Of a DNA stretch of 63,537 nt, positions 52,716-61,083 are shown piece after piece (position 1 is the first letter of the stretch; each line of letters begins with the position of its first letter). The stretch comes from CAYNHF01 sp964397045 (GTDB lineage Bacteria; Actinomycetota; Acidimicrobiia; Spongiisociales; UBA5794). The stretch covers positions 1 to 63,537 of the forward strand of contig CAYNHF010000024.1 in the NCBI GenBank assembly GCA_964397045.1, in the 5' to 3' direction. A program made the translations under genes and the position numbers. The notes below the pieces were generated by a model. The model worked only from the letters and a program-made list of their open reading frames with translations. It ran no database searches and was not told the origin of the DNA.

Positions 52716-53387
52716 ATGAGCGCAGGCACCATTCTGCTCATCGAGGACGAAGACGAGATCGCCGACCTGCTCAGGCTTTACTTCGAGCGTGAGGGGTTCC
52801 GGTTGCTCCACGCAGAGAATGGCGAGAAGGGTCTTGACCGCCTCAGGGAACGTGATCCGAGAGCGGTACTGCTCGACATCGGACTGCCGGGCATCGACGG
52901 CATTGAGGTCTGCCGCCAGATTCGTTCCTCGTCTGAAGTGCCGGTGATCATGCTGACTGCGCGGGATTCTGAGGTCGACAAGATCGTGGGCCTGGAGCTT
53001 GGTGCAGATGACTACGTCACCAAGCCGTTTTCGCCACGCGAACTCGTCGCCAGAGTGAAGGCGGTGCTTCGTCGAAGCGAGGAGCGTCCGGTGGCGCCTC
53101 GCACCATCAGTGTTGGTGCGTACGTTGTCGATGCCGGTCGCCGTGAAGTCACGACTCCGGAGGGCGAACTGGTCCGACCGACTGCCAGGGAATTCGATCT
53201 GTTGTGGTATCTGAGCAAACACAAGTCTCTCGTTATGTCCCGTGCTCAGCTGCTCGAGGCGGTGTGGGGGTATGACTACTTCGGTGAGACCCGCACGGTC
53301 GACGTCCACATTCGCCAGTTACGAAAGAAGCTGGATGGCATCCCGATCGAGACGATCTGGGGTGTCGGCTACCGGCTCGACGGATGA
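52716..53387 (+). CDS. OmpR/PhoB-family response regulator
   Basis: The 223-residue protein has receiver motifs ILLIEDEDE, the phospho-Asp in RAVLLDIGLPGIDG, and TARDSEVDKIVGLELGADDYVTKPFSPREL. The winged helix has RPTAREFDLLWYLSKH and TVDVHIRQLRKKLD, ending IWGVGYRLDG. The ATG follows GGAGATCGAG. An AT-richer stretch at about 52618-52660, with CTTACAGTTCTCTAACACTGG, is a plausible promoter region. It pairs with the kinase 4 bases downstream. Confidence 0.92.
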   Translation: MSAGTILLIEDEDEIADLLRLYFEREGFRLLHAENGEKGLDRLRERDPRAVLLDIGLPGIDGIEVCRQIRSSSEVPVIMLTARDSEVDKIVGLELGADDYVTKPFSPRELVARVKAVLRRSEERPVAPRTISVGAYVVDAGRREVTTPEGELVRPTAREFDLLWYLSKHKSLVMSRAQLLEAVWGYDYFGETRTVDVHIRQLRKKLDGIPIETIWGVGYRLDG

Positions 53388-54784
53388 GCCTCAGGCGGCG
53401 CTTGTTGTGGGGCACGCTGGCGGTGGCTGCCGTCACCCTGGCCGCTGGAATCATCGGTGGGGTGGTGATCCAGCGTGAGGTACGCACCGCAGCACAGCAG
53501 GAGCTGTTTCGCCAAGGCCAGGTCACTGCCGAACTCGTCGAGCGTCAGCTCGAACGAACCCCCCTACGCAGCCGAAGCGCGGTAGCCGGAGTCCTCGAAG
53601 GGGTGAAGCTGGTTGGAGGCCACGACTACGTTGAAGCCGCGTTGCTCCTTCCGGCGGGCAGGGTCAACGTACTCGGTGGTGCGCCAGTGTTGATTCCCAG
53701 CCTGCCGCCCGGCTTCACGGATCGCGGTGTAGTGGAGGTCGAGGTCGACGGAAACCCGGTACTTGCCACCGTCCGCAGGGTGTCTGTCGGCGAGCAGAAC
53801 CGGCGGGACATGGTGGTTGCGATCGGGAGGATCGAGGATCTGGGCATCGCCGGCGTGGTGACCCGGACCGTCCTCATCGCTCTGGCCGCGGGAGCGTTGC
53901 TGGCAGTAATGCTCTCTATCGGCCTCAGCCGGGCGCTCGGAAACCGACTCGAAGCGATCAGCGAGACGGCGCGGGCATATGCCGAAGGCGACTTCAGCGC
54001 CCGCGCTCCGGAGTCTGGTAGCGATGAGCTGGCTGCGGTCGGGAGCGCCTTCAATGACATGGCGGCGGAGTTGGACGACGCCCGCAGGCGCGAGCGGGAT
54101 TTCCTCATGAGCGTCGGCCACGATCTCCGCACACCGTTGACCACCATCCGAGGGTACGCCGAAGGGCTGGACACCGGGGCGGTACCTCCGGACGACATTG
54201 CTCGGGTTGCCGGAGTCATCCATGCCCAAACCGACCGGCTGAGTCGATTGATCGAGGATTTGATGCTGTTGGCGCGTCTTGAGGCACGGGAATTTACGCT
54301 GCGTCCGGAGCCGGTGGATTTGACGGCTCACCTCAAGGAGACGATCGATAGCGCGCGCATTCGCTCCGACGAGGCCCGGGTGCGGATCGACGCAGACCTC
54401 GAGCCCACGGGCCTCTTGCAGATCGATCCGGACCGTGTGGCGCAGGTCGTCACCAACCTGATCGACAACGCCTTGCGGTACACCCCGGAGGGAGGCCGGA
54501 TGATCGTTGGCCTGACTCGGACCGGTGACGGGGCCCGCATTGTGGTGGCAGACGACGGTCCCGGGATCGAGCCGTCGGATGTGCCCCACGTGTTCGAACG
54601 GTTGTACGTCGCCCAGCGCTATCGGGTGGTGCGGCCCGAAGGCAGCGGTCTCGGGCTTTCGATCATCAAGGAATTGGTGGACGCCATGGGAGGCAGCGTG
54701 GAAGTTGCGAGCGCACCGGGGGCGGGGACCTCGATCGTCGTCTCGCTCGTAGCGCCCGAAAGCGTCGGCCCCGATCAGAGTTAG
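53384..54784 (+). CDS. Two-component sensor histidine kinase
   Basis: A 466-residue kinase with an N-terminal membrane helix (LLWGTLAVAAVTLAAGIIGGVV), an extracellular sensor loop of about 130 residues, and a second helix (TVLIALAAGALLAVMLSIGL). A HAMP domain follows (AISETARAYAEGDFSARAPESGSDELAAVGSAFND), then HisKA (LMSVGHDLRTPLTTIRGYAEGL, with the His) and HATPase_c (LIDNALRYTPEGG, DDGPGI, GSGLGLSIIKEL). The ATG overlaps the regulator stop. The sensor loop has no recognised fold. Confidence 0.92.
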   Translation: MSLRRRLLWGTLAVAAVTLAAGIIGGVVIQREVRTAAQQELFRQGQVTAELVERQLERTPLRSRSAVAGVLEGVKLVGGHDYVEAALLLPAGRVNVLGGAPVLIPSLPPGFTDRGVVEVEVDGNPVLATVRRVSVGEQNRRDMVVAIGRIEDLGIAGVVTRTVLIALAAGALLAVMLSIGLSRALGNRLEAISETARAYAEGDFSARAPESGSDELAAVGSAFNDMAAELDDARRRERDFLMSVGHDLRTPLTTIRGYAEGLDTGAVPPDDIARVAGVIHAQTDRLSRLIEDLMLLARLEAREFTLRPEPVDLTAHLKETIDSARIRSDEARVRIDADLEPTGLLQIDPDRVAQVVTNLIDNALRYTPEGGRMIVGLTRTGDGARIVVADDGPGIEPSDVPHVFERLYVAQRYRVVRPEGSGLGLSIIKELVDAMGGSVEVASAPGAGTSIVVSLVAPESVGPDQS

Positions 54785-54841
54785 CGTGCCGTTCGGGTGC
54801 CGGTGTGGCATTTGCCGGAGGCCGACCTAGGCTCGCCCGCC

Positions 54842-55162
54842 ATGTCGACCAAGCGTGTCGCGATCGGCTTGATCGTGCTGACCACCATCCTGCTCGGAGG
54901 CTGCTCCAACACCACGGAGGGCAAGTTCGGCGCCGACTTGTTTTCGACGGCGTGCGCCGGTTGCCACGCCGCAGATGGCTCAGGGGGCAGGGGCCCTGCC
55001 ATCGGTACCCCGGACTCGGATGCGGCGACGGTGTTGACCGACGAACAGATCCGTGGGGTCATCCGCATCGGGCCGGGTGCGATGCCTGCCTGGTCCAGAC
55101 TGACGGAAGAACAGGTCGACAGCCTGGTGGCATACCTGCGGCAATTGCAGGCGGGCGGCTGA
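54842..55162 (+). CDS. Cytochrome c lipoprotein, class I type
   Basis: The 106-residue protein has a lipoprotein signal (VAIGLIVLTTILLGGC, lipobox LGGC), then a c-type haem domain with CAGCH and a probable axial Met in GAMPAW. It is probably anchored to the outer face of the membrane and passes electrons. The ATG is at 54842; the frame also opens 45 bases upstream. It sits between the kinase gene and trpC. Confidence 0.88.
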   Translation: MSTKRVAIGLIVLTTILLGGCSNTTEGKFGADLFSTACAGCHAADGSGGRGPAIGTPDSDAATVLTDEQIRGVIRIGPGAMPAWSRLTEEQVDSLVAYLRQLQAGG

Positions 55163-55185
55163 ACGTTTCCCGGTACGATCCTGGC

Positions 55186-55956
55186 ATGCTGGGTCCCATC
55201 ATCGAAGCCACCGGCGCTCGGGTCGAGGCGCTGCGCGGCAGAGAGTCCGAGCTGCGAGACGCCGCAGCCGACGCCCCCCCGCCGCGCTCGCTGGCCGGTG
55301 CACTGACGGCTCCCGGGCTCTCGGTGATTGCGGAGATCAAGCGGCGTTCTCCCTCTGCGGGACGGATTCGGGAAACCATGGATCCAGCCCGCCTGGCTCG
55401 TTCGTACGAGCAGGGCGGTGCCGCGGCGATATCGGTTCTGACTGAACCCGAGTTCTTTTCCGGGTCGCTACGTGATCTCGAGATGGTGCGGGACGCGGTG
55501 GCGGTGCCGGTGCTTCGCAAGGATTTCGTGCTCGATCCGGTCCAAGTCTGGCAAGCCAGGGCGTCTGGAGCAGATGCGGTTCTGCTGATCGTGGCGGTGC
55601 TGGATCGACCGACGCTCGAGGCGTGCCTGGCGGCTGCGGCTGCGGTAGGCCTCGATGCTCTCGTCGAGGTTCACCGCGAGTCGGAGGTCGCGATCGCATC
55701 CGCCGTCGGTGCTGGGATTGTGGGCGTCAACAACCGCGATCTCACCACGTTCCGAACCGACCTCGCCGTCGCCGAACGGCTGCGCCCGGAGTTGGGGGCG
55801 GACGTTGTGACGATCGCCGAATCGGGGGTCGCGACGTCCGGCGATGCAGCGCGGATGGCTGCCGCCGGTTTCGACGCGGTGCTGGTGGGAGAGGCCCTGG
55901 TACGGGCCGACAACCCGGCGGCGTTGGTCGCCTCGCTTCAGGGATCACCACGTTGA
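55186..55956 (+). CDS. trpC: Indole-3-glycerol phosphate synthase (TrpC)
   Basis: The 256-residue TIM-barrel enzyme closes the indole ring. It has VIAEIKRRSPSAGRI with the catalytic Lys, ISVLTEPEFFSGSL, VLRKDFVLDPVQV, the catalytic Glu in LVEVHRESE, GVNNRDLTTF and TIAESGV. Phosphate-binding loops are intact. The stop overlaps the TTG of trpF (TTGA). Confidence 0.95.
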   Translation: MLGPIIEATGARVEALRGRESELRDAAADAPPPRSLAGALTAPGLSVIAEIKRRSPSAGRIRETMDPARLARSYEQGGAAAISVLTEPEFFSGSLRDLEMVRDAVAVPVLRKDFVLDPVQVWQARASGADAVLLIVAVLDRPTLEACLAAAAAVGLDALVEVHRESEVAIASAVGAGIVGVNNRDLTTFRTDLAVAERLRPELGADVVTIAESGVATSGDAARMAAAGFDAVLVGEALVRADNPAALVASLQGSPR

Positions 55957-56555
55957 CCTGGGTGAAAGTGTGCGGACTTTCCACCGAAGCCGATGTCACG
56001 GCGGCGGTCGCTGCCGGAGCGGACGCCGTCGGATTCGTCGTCGCCGAGCGATCACCACGCTGCATTCCCCTCGACACGGCCGCTGCTCTTTCCCGCGGGG
56101 TGGCGATCACGACTGTGCTCGTGACCGTCGATCTCAAGCCGACAGAATTGCTCGCCATGGCCGCGGTGGCCGGAGTGTCCGGTGTTCAGCCCCACGGCCG
56201 CCATGGGCCCGCGGCGGCGCAGGCTGCCGCCAGCGAGGGCCTCTTCGTGTTGCAGCCGGTACCGATGCGTGGCGACGTGCCGATCGAGCCGCCGCGAGCC
56301 GGGATCATCAGGATGTTCGACACCTATCGACCGTTTCAACATGGCGGAACCGGCGCCACTTTTGACTGGAGGCTGGTCGCCGATGTAGAACCTCCTTTCG
56401 TCATTGCGGGGGGTCTCGATCCGTCGAATGTGGCTGCTGCGATCGGCGCGGTTCGTCCCTGGGGCGTTGACGCTTCGAGCGGGCTGGAGGGAGAGGTGGG
56501 GGTCAAGGACCACGGTAAAGTGGCCGCCTTCGTTCGGGAGGCCAAACAAGGGTGA
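55953..56555 (+). CDS. trpF: Phosphoribosylanthranilate isomerase (TrpF)
   Basis: A 200-residue TIM-barrel enzyme for the step before TrpC. It begins TWVKVCGLSTEADV with the catalytic Cys, has GFVVAERSPR, VQPHGRHGPA in place of the usual VQLHG, and the phosphate loop IAGGLDPSNVAAAI with VDASSGLE. The catalytic Asp is in FDTYRPFQHGGTG. The rare TTG start overlaps the trpC stop; GTGA joins it to trpB. The actinobacterial PriA bifunctional alternative is not needed here. Confidence 0.93.
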   Translation: MTWVKVCGLSTEADVTAAVAAGADAVGFVVAERSPRCIPLDTAAALSRGVAITTVLVTVDLKPTELLAMAAVAGVSGVQPHGRHGPAAAQAAASEGLFVLQPVPMRGDVPIEPPRAGIIRMFDTYRPFQHGGTGATFDWRLVADVEPPFVIAGGLDPSNVAAAIGAVRPWGVDASSGLEGEVGVKDHGKVAAFVREAKQG

Positions 56556-57733
56556 CGTCCACGGCGCCCGATGCGCGCGGCAGGTTCGGAGCTTTCGGTG
56601 GACAATTCGCCCCCGAGACGCTGATGCCTGCGCTCGCCGAACTCGAATCGGCATTCACCGCGGCATGGGAAGACGAGTCGTTCCGTGCCCAATACCACGC
56701 GCTGCTGCGTGACTTCGTTGGCCGGCCGACCCCGGTGTATCGGGCAGACCGACTTTCGGAGCGGCTGGGTCTCGACCTCTACTTGAAGCGGGAGGATCTG
56801 GCGCACACCGGTGCCCACAAGATCAACAACACCGTAGGCCAGGCGTTGCTGGCCAAGCGGATGGGGAAGCCCCGGATCATCGCTGAGACGGGGGCCGGCC
56901 AGCACGGAGTCGCGACCGCGACCGCCTGCGCGCTGTTTGGACTCGAGTGTGTTGTGTTCATGGGGGCCAAGGACATTGAACGCCAGGCGTTGAATGTCTA
57001 CAGGATGGACCTGCTCGACGCCGAGGTGGTGCCAGTCACCAAGGGAGCTGCCACCCTCAAGGACGCGGTGTCCGAAGCCATGCGCGACTGGGTTGCCACC
57101 GTTGAGTCAACCCACTACATCATCGGCTCCGTCGTTGGGCCGCACCCGTTTCCATGGATGGTTCGTGAGTTCCAGCGGGTGATCGGGGATGAGCTGCAGG
57201 CGCAGATGGGCGGAGACAGTGGACTCCCGTCACCGGATGTGATCGTGGCGTGTGTCGGCGGCGGTTCGAACTCGATGGGCATCTTCTACCCGTATCGGGA
57301 TGCCGGGGTCGCCCTCGTCGGCGTTGAGGCAGGTGGCTTCGGTCTCGACTCGGGACAGCATGGTGCTTCCCTGGTGGCAGGTTCGCCCGGGGTGATTCAC
57401 GGCGCGATGACGTACATGCTCCAGGATGAATCGGGCCAGGTGATCGAAGCCCATTCGATCTCTGCCGGTCTCGACTACCCAGGCGTCGGCCCCGAACATT
57501 CCTATTTCAAAGACTCAGGCATAGCCAGGTATGAGTCGGTGACCGATGCTGAGGCGCTTGAAGCCTTCCACCTCTTGAGCGCAACGGAAGGCATCATTCC
57601 CGCGCTCGAACCGGCTCACGGCCTGGCCTGGATCATGCGGGAAGCCGATTCGCTGCGTGGCAAGGTCGTGGTCCTCAACCTCTCGGGTCGGGGAGACAAG
57701 GACGTCGAACAGGTTGCGGATCTCAGTGGATGA
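56552..57733 (+). CDS. trpB: Tryptophan synthase beta subunit (TrpB)
   Basis: The 393-residue PLP enzyme joins indole and serine. It starts GRFGAFGGQFAPETLMPAL, has the PLP-lysine motif LKREDLAHTGAHKINNTVGQ and the phosphate loop CVGGGSNSMG, and GAGQHGVATAT. It forms the alpha2-beta2 complex with TrpA and channels indole. The GTG start overlaps the trpF stop. Confidence 0.96.
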   Translation: MTSTAPDARGRFGAFGGQFAPETLMPALAELESAFTAAWEDESFRAQYHALLRDFVGRPTPVYRADRLSERLGLDLYLKREDLAHTGAHKINNTVGQALLAKRMGKPRIIAETGAGQHGVATATACALFGLECVVFMGAKDIERQALNVYRMDLLDAEVVPVTKGAATLKDAVSEAMRDWVATVESTHYIIGSVVGPHPFPWMVREFQRVIGDELQAQMGGDSGLPSPDVIVACVGGGSNSMGIFYPYRDAGVALVGVEAGGFGLDSGQHGASLVAGSPGVIHGAMTYMLQDESGQVIEAHSISAGLDYPGVGPEHSYFKDSGIARYESVTDAEALEAFHLLSATEGIIPALEPAHGLAWIMREADSLRGKVVVLNLSGRGDKDVEQVADLSG

Positions 57734-58580
57734 TCCGATCTTCGATTCGCAGATGGCGGTAGCCGGGTCCGGCCGCGACCAACTCATTGCCGCCCTCCGC
57801 AGCGCGAGGGAAGACGGCGAAACCTGCCTCTTCCCCTACATGACAGCCGGGTTGCCGGACCGGTTGTCCTCACTGAGCATGTTCGAGGCAATGGCCGCGG
57901 CGGGAGCAGACGGATTTGAGGTCGGGATCCCGTACTCGGATCCCCTCATGGATGGCCCCACGATCCACGAAGCCGGCCTGCGTGCCATTGATGGCGGGAT
58001 GTCCATGGACCGCGGAATCGAGCTCATGGCTGCAGTCCGCCGGCGGACCGGGAAGCCGGTCATCGTTATGTCGTACGTCAACCCTGTGCTCCGGATGGGC
58101 CTGGATACGTTCGGCAAGGTTGCTGCAGAGGCTGGGGCTTCGGCGGTGATCCTCGCGGATCTGCCCGTGGACGAGGCGCGACCCTTCGGCGAGGCGTTCG
58201 CAGCCCACGACGTCGGCCTGGTGTTGTTTCTTGCTCCGACGTCTGGCGATGACCGCCTCGATTCGGTCATCGCCGCGGCTCCAACGTTCATCTACGGAGT
58301 GGCGGAAGTGGGTGTGACCGGGGAGCGTTCCGACGCCAGTAGTCACGCCGCGTCGCTCGCCGTGCGAGTCAGGGAGCGGACCGACATTCCTCTGGTGCTC
58401 GGCGTTGGGATTTCGACCCCGGTCCACGCGGTCGCTGCCGCCGCGGTGGCAGACGGGATCATCGTCGGCTCCGCACTCGTGCGCCGGGTGCTCGATGCCG
58501 CTGATTCGGAGACGGCTGCGTCCGAACTGGGTGTTGCGGTCTCGGAACTCGCCGTGGCGATCGCGAATTCCGAGCGCTGA
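57726..58580 (+). CDS. trpA: Tryptophan synthase alpha subunit (TrpA)
   Basis: The product has 284 residues from the GTG at 57726, which overlaps trpB by 8 bases; the ATG at 57753 is an alternative that removes nine residues. It has CLFPYMTAGLPD with the catalytic Glu site nearby, GADGFEVGIPYSDPLMDGPTIHEA (catalytic Asp in YSDP), IVMSYVNPVLRMG, FLAPTSGDDR and GVGISTPVHA. It converts indole-glycerol phosphate to indole. It is last in the trpCFBA run. Confidence 0.95.
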   Translation: MDDPIFDSQMAVAGSGRDQLIAALRSAREDGETCLFPYMTAGLPDRLSSLSMFEAMAAAGADGFEVGIPYSDPLMDGPTIHEAGLRAIDGGMSMDRGIELMAAVRRRTGKPVIVMSYVNPVLRMGLDTFGKVAAEAGASAVILADLPVDEARPFGEAFAAHDVGLVLFLAPTSGDDRLDSVIAAAPTFIYGVAEVGVTGERSDASSHAASLAVRVRERTDIPLVLGVGISTPVHAVAAAAVADGIIVGSALVRRVLDAADSETAASELGVAVSELAVAIANSER

Positions 58581-58881
58581 TCACGGTTTCCACCTTGTTT
58601 TGGGGTGCCGCGGCAGTCCCGCAAAGTTTTCCGCGACTCGGTTATAGATCTGGAGCCGATTTGCCGATGATTCACGTGGAGGTCATTCGCATCCCCTTCA
58701 GCGATCTTCCTCCTGAGACTGAGACACGGAGGCATGGCGGGAACCGACCGGTACGAACGCACCACACCCAAGGTCCGGCAGGTCATCGAGTCTCGACAAT
58801 GGCGGCCCCTTCTTCGGAGGGGGTCGTCGTTGGTGGGGGATGATTCCTGCGTACTCTGGCTGGCATGTATCGTGCTGCGCC
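58581..58881. other. Gap after trpA, no supported gene
   Basis: Short open frames occur but none is convincing. A short inverted repeat, CCCCT with AGGGG, lies near 58805-58820. A promoter for the gene at 58882 should lie here; no good hexamer pair was recognised. Confidence 0.3.
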
Positions 58882-59388
58882 ATGGATGAGAACCTGCAGC
58901 CCCGGGCAGAGAAGGTCGCCCTTGGAGCATCGATCGATCCGGCCGGTGCGGAACCCCTCGTGCTCGTGCGGGGTCACTCGGCAGCCGTCGTCTATCAGGC
59001 GCTTGCCACCGAGTGCGAGCACGACGTAGCCGCTGCGTCCGATGCGAACCACTACGGATGGATCATCTTCGAGCACCCACGGGCGGTGACCGTCGGGCCG
59101 CCTTCCGACGAGTCCCTGGACGGCCATCCGCTCTACCAACACGGCTTGGGTCCCTACCGGGCCCACATCGTCAAGGACTCGTCCTGGCCGGCGCGACTCG
59201 AAGCGATGGAGCCGGACTACTCACTGGGCAGCTCAGACAAGCTGCGAGAATCGGTTCACTACCTGCTCACCTTCCAGGACGAAACGTTTGAGTGCCTCGG
59301 TACGCGGTGGACGCTTGATGGGTGTTCGCAGGAACCGATCGCCGTCATTGTGGAAGAGCAGCTGCCGATGATGATTGAGGTCGAGTAG
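58882..59388 (+). CDS. Hypothetical protein
   Basis: A 168-residue protein that I do not recognise. It starts MDENLQPRAEKVALGASIDP. It has a hydrophobic core (EPLVLVRGHSAAVVYQALATECE), then HYGWIIFEHPRAVTVGP, and an acidic C-terminus ending PMMIEVE. There is no signal peptide or membrane helix, so it is probably cytoplasmic. Codon use is close to the neighbours. The ATG at 58882 is one choice; another ATG is at 58840. Confidence 0.5.
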   Translation: MDENLQPRAEKVALGASIDPAGAEPLVLVRGHSAAVVYQALATECEHDVAAASDANHYGWIIFEHPRAVTVGPPSDESLDGHPLYQHGLGPYRAHIVKDSSWPARLEAMEPDYSLGSSDKLRESVHYLLTFQDETFECLGTRWTLDGCSQEPIAVIVEEQLPMMIEVE

Positions 59389-59498
59389 CGGTCGGTACCC
59401 GGCCCGGGCGAAAGCCCGCCGCGGAGCCGCCGGCGGGAACGAGTCGACGGTGTTTCGCTCGAGTGACAAGCTGGTCTCGGTGGATTGAAGGAGCCGAA

Positions 59499-60119
59499 TT
59501 GCGCAGTGTGTGGGTCGGAGCCTGTCTCGTTGTTGTCGTTGCGGCGTGTGGCGGTGGCGAGATGTCGCAGACCGAATATGTCGAACGCCTCAACGCGATC
59601 GTCGACCAGGCAGCCCGCCAGTACGGGGAGGTGGTCGCCAGCCCCCAGGGCGCGGTGCTCGTCGCGGAGTCTGCGCAACTCTCCGACTTCACCCCGCAGG
59701 ATCTGCAGTGGGCCCTGGACCGAGTCCGGGAGATCGAGACCGGGGTTGGAGAGGCCACCGGCGCCATCGATCCTCCCGAACCGCTTGTCGAACTTCATGA
59801 GTTCTTCTTTGACTTCGACGGCGCATTCATCTCGTCTCAGGACGCGCTGGCGATAAGGGCGGGCACCGCTGCGAGCTGGGAAGAGCTCTCAGCGAGCCCC
59901 GAGATGGCGGCCTACCGGGCAGCGCTTGCCGCAGACAAGCAGGCATGTACCGCGTCCCAGGCTGAACTGAACGTCGGGGTCGACGGGGGTGGGTTTGCGA
60001 TCGACGCCTGGCTCACCGCCGACCTGAAGGAGGTGGTCGAAGCCGTGCTCGGCTGCAGCGGGTATCCGGAGCATCCAGAGGATGTGTACCGATACCCGCC
60101 ACCGACCTCGACTTCCTAG
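59499..60119 (+). CDS. Predicted lipoprotein, unknown
   Basis: The 206-residue product has a short signal ending in the lipobox VAAC (VWVGACLVVVVAACGGGE), followed by a helical region (MSQTEYVERLNAIVDQAARQYG). It is probably membrane-anchored outside the cell. Two Cys in the C-terminal part (ACTASQ and LGCSG) could form a disulfide. No family is recognised. The TTG at 59499 follows GAAGGAGCC and gives the shortest sensible signal peptide; GTG 59463 is an alternative. Confidence 0.6.
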   Translation: MRSVWVGACLVVVVAACGGGEMSQTEYVERLNAIVDQAARQYGEVVASPQGAVLVAESAQLSDFTPQDLQWALDRVREIETGVGEATGAIDPPEPLVELHEFFFDFDGAFISSQDALAIRAGTAASWEELSASPEMAAYRAALAADKQACTASQAELNVGVDGGGFAIDAWLTADLKEVVEAVLGCSGYPEHPEDVYRYPPPTSTS

Positions 60120-60689
60120 GCGGTCCTCCACGGAGGTGCGCTCGCGAGCGTTTCTGACTCGGGAGGTGGCGCGGCGCGTAGCGGATGCGGACCGTCCACA
60201 GCATGCGGGGGCTGTGCCCGCCCGCATCGGCCCCCGCTTTCCCCCGCCGAGCGCAGCCGAGATTCCCGCTTCGGGCGGTACGTGTCGCGATGATGCGGCG
60301 CAGTGCACGTCAGGTGAAGGTGGGGAATCTCGTCTATCTGTTCTGGGTGTCTGGCAGGACTCCGGCTGGCGGAGCAGGTTCCGGAGGAACTGTCTGGCGT
60401 GGACCACGGCTTCGTCGAGCGAGAGTTGGGTGCCTTCGGTCCAGAGTTGTTCAAAGTGATCGTCGCCGAGCGCAGCACGCAAGGCCGGCAGCGCATCTGT
60501 GCCGATATGGGCGGGCGGATGGGTCAGTTCCGAGTTCAGTCCAGCTACTGCTATCCAAGTAGCCGACATCTGCCGATACCTGATTGTGGGCGTGGGGGTT
60601 GATGCGACGCATTGTGGGATGGTTGGATAGGAAGATTCGCTCAATCAACACGACGATCATGTCCTTGGAATCGAGTATTGGAGGGTGGC
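60120..60689. other. Gene-poor stretch with a remnant and palindromes
   Basis: After the lipoprotein gene come CCTCCACGGAGG and a GCGCTCGCGAGCG palindrome (about 60128-60151), possibly acting as a terminator. Most of the rest is the antisense fragment at 60332-60530 and noncoding sequence. No tRNA-like fold was seen. Confidence 0.35.
60332..60530 (-). pseudogene. Truncated C-terminal fragment, LuxR/cyclase-ATPase-like tail
   Basis: On the minus strand one frame includes ALPALRAALGDDHFEQLWTE followed by GTQLSLDEAVVHARQF. This resembles the C-terminal end of large LuxR- or adenylate-cyclase-associated ATPase proteins (LRxxLGxxxFxxxWxxGxxLxxxEAV). Nothing upstream in the frame gives the large N-terminal part, so this is a 3' remnant. 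The recognition is by memory of that tail and is moderate. Confidence 0.4.
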
Positions 60690-60878
60690 GTGGAGACTGA
60701 TAGAGAAAGGGCGGAGCGCCACGAGCGAGAGCGCAAAGCTGAGCGCGAGCGCTATGAGCGTGAGCGGAAAGCGGGCCGTGAAGCGGCTAACCGTAAGCGC
60801 AAGGAGGAGCGCGAGGAGGCCGATCGCACTCGTAAAGAGGAACGCGAACGAGTCGAGCGGGAGCGAAGAGAGGCGTAG
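60690..60878 (+). CDS. Small Arg/Glu/Lys-rich coiled-coil protein
   Basis: The 62-residue product is almost entirely R, E, K, A and D, repeating units like RERERKAERERYERERKAG and EERERVERERREA. It should form one long charged single alpha-helix or coiled coil. The GTG at 60690 follows GGAGGGTGGC, a good ribosome-binding site. It has no recognised family. It could be a real small protein or a repeat-derived open frame; internal repetition at the DNA level (GAGCGx) fits expansion. Confidence 0.45.
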   Translation: METDRERAERHERERKAERERYERERKAGREAANRKRKEEREEADRTRKEERERVERERREA

Positions 60879-61083
60879 CCCTCGATTCGAGGAGTTGAGA
60901 GGTCCCTCACTCCGGAGACAGCTCACTGACCTCTAGCTAGCTGGGAGCGCCACGCACATTGCCGACCATGGGCGGCCTCTTGGCGGGAAGTGGCGTCTCG
61001 GGTACGGGGCGAGCTCAATTGGAGGATCGAGGAGTCTTCTGCGCCGCATTGATGCTTCACTTGTGAAGACACGAGGAGGGTGG
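60879..61083. other. Gap before the adenylate cyclase gene
   Basis: CCTCGATTCGAGG (about 60881-60893) is a short palindrome just after the small-protein stop. No gene is visible. The cyclase ATG is preceded by GAGGAGGGTGG. Confidence 0.3.
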
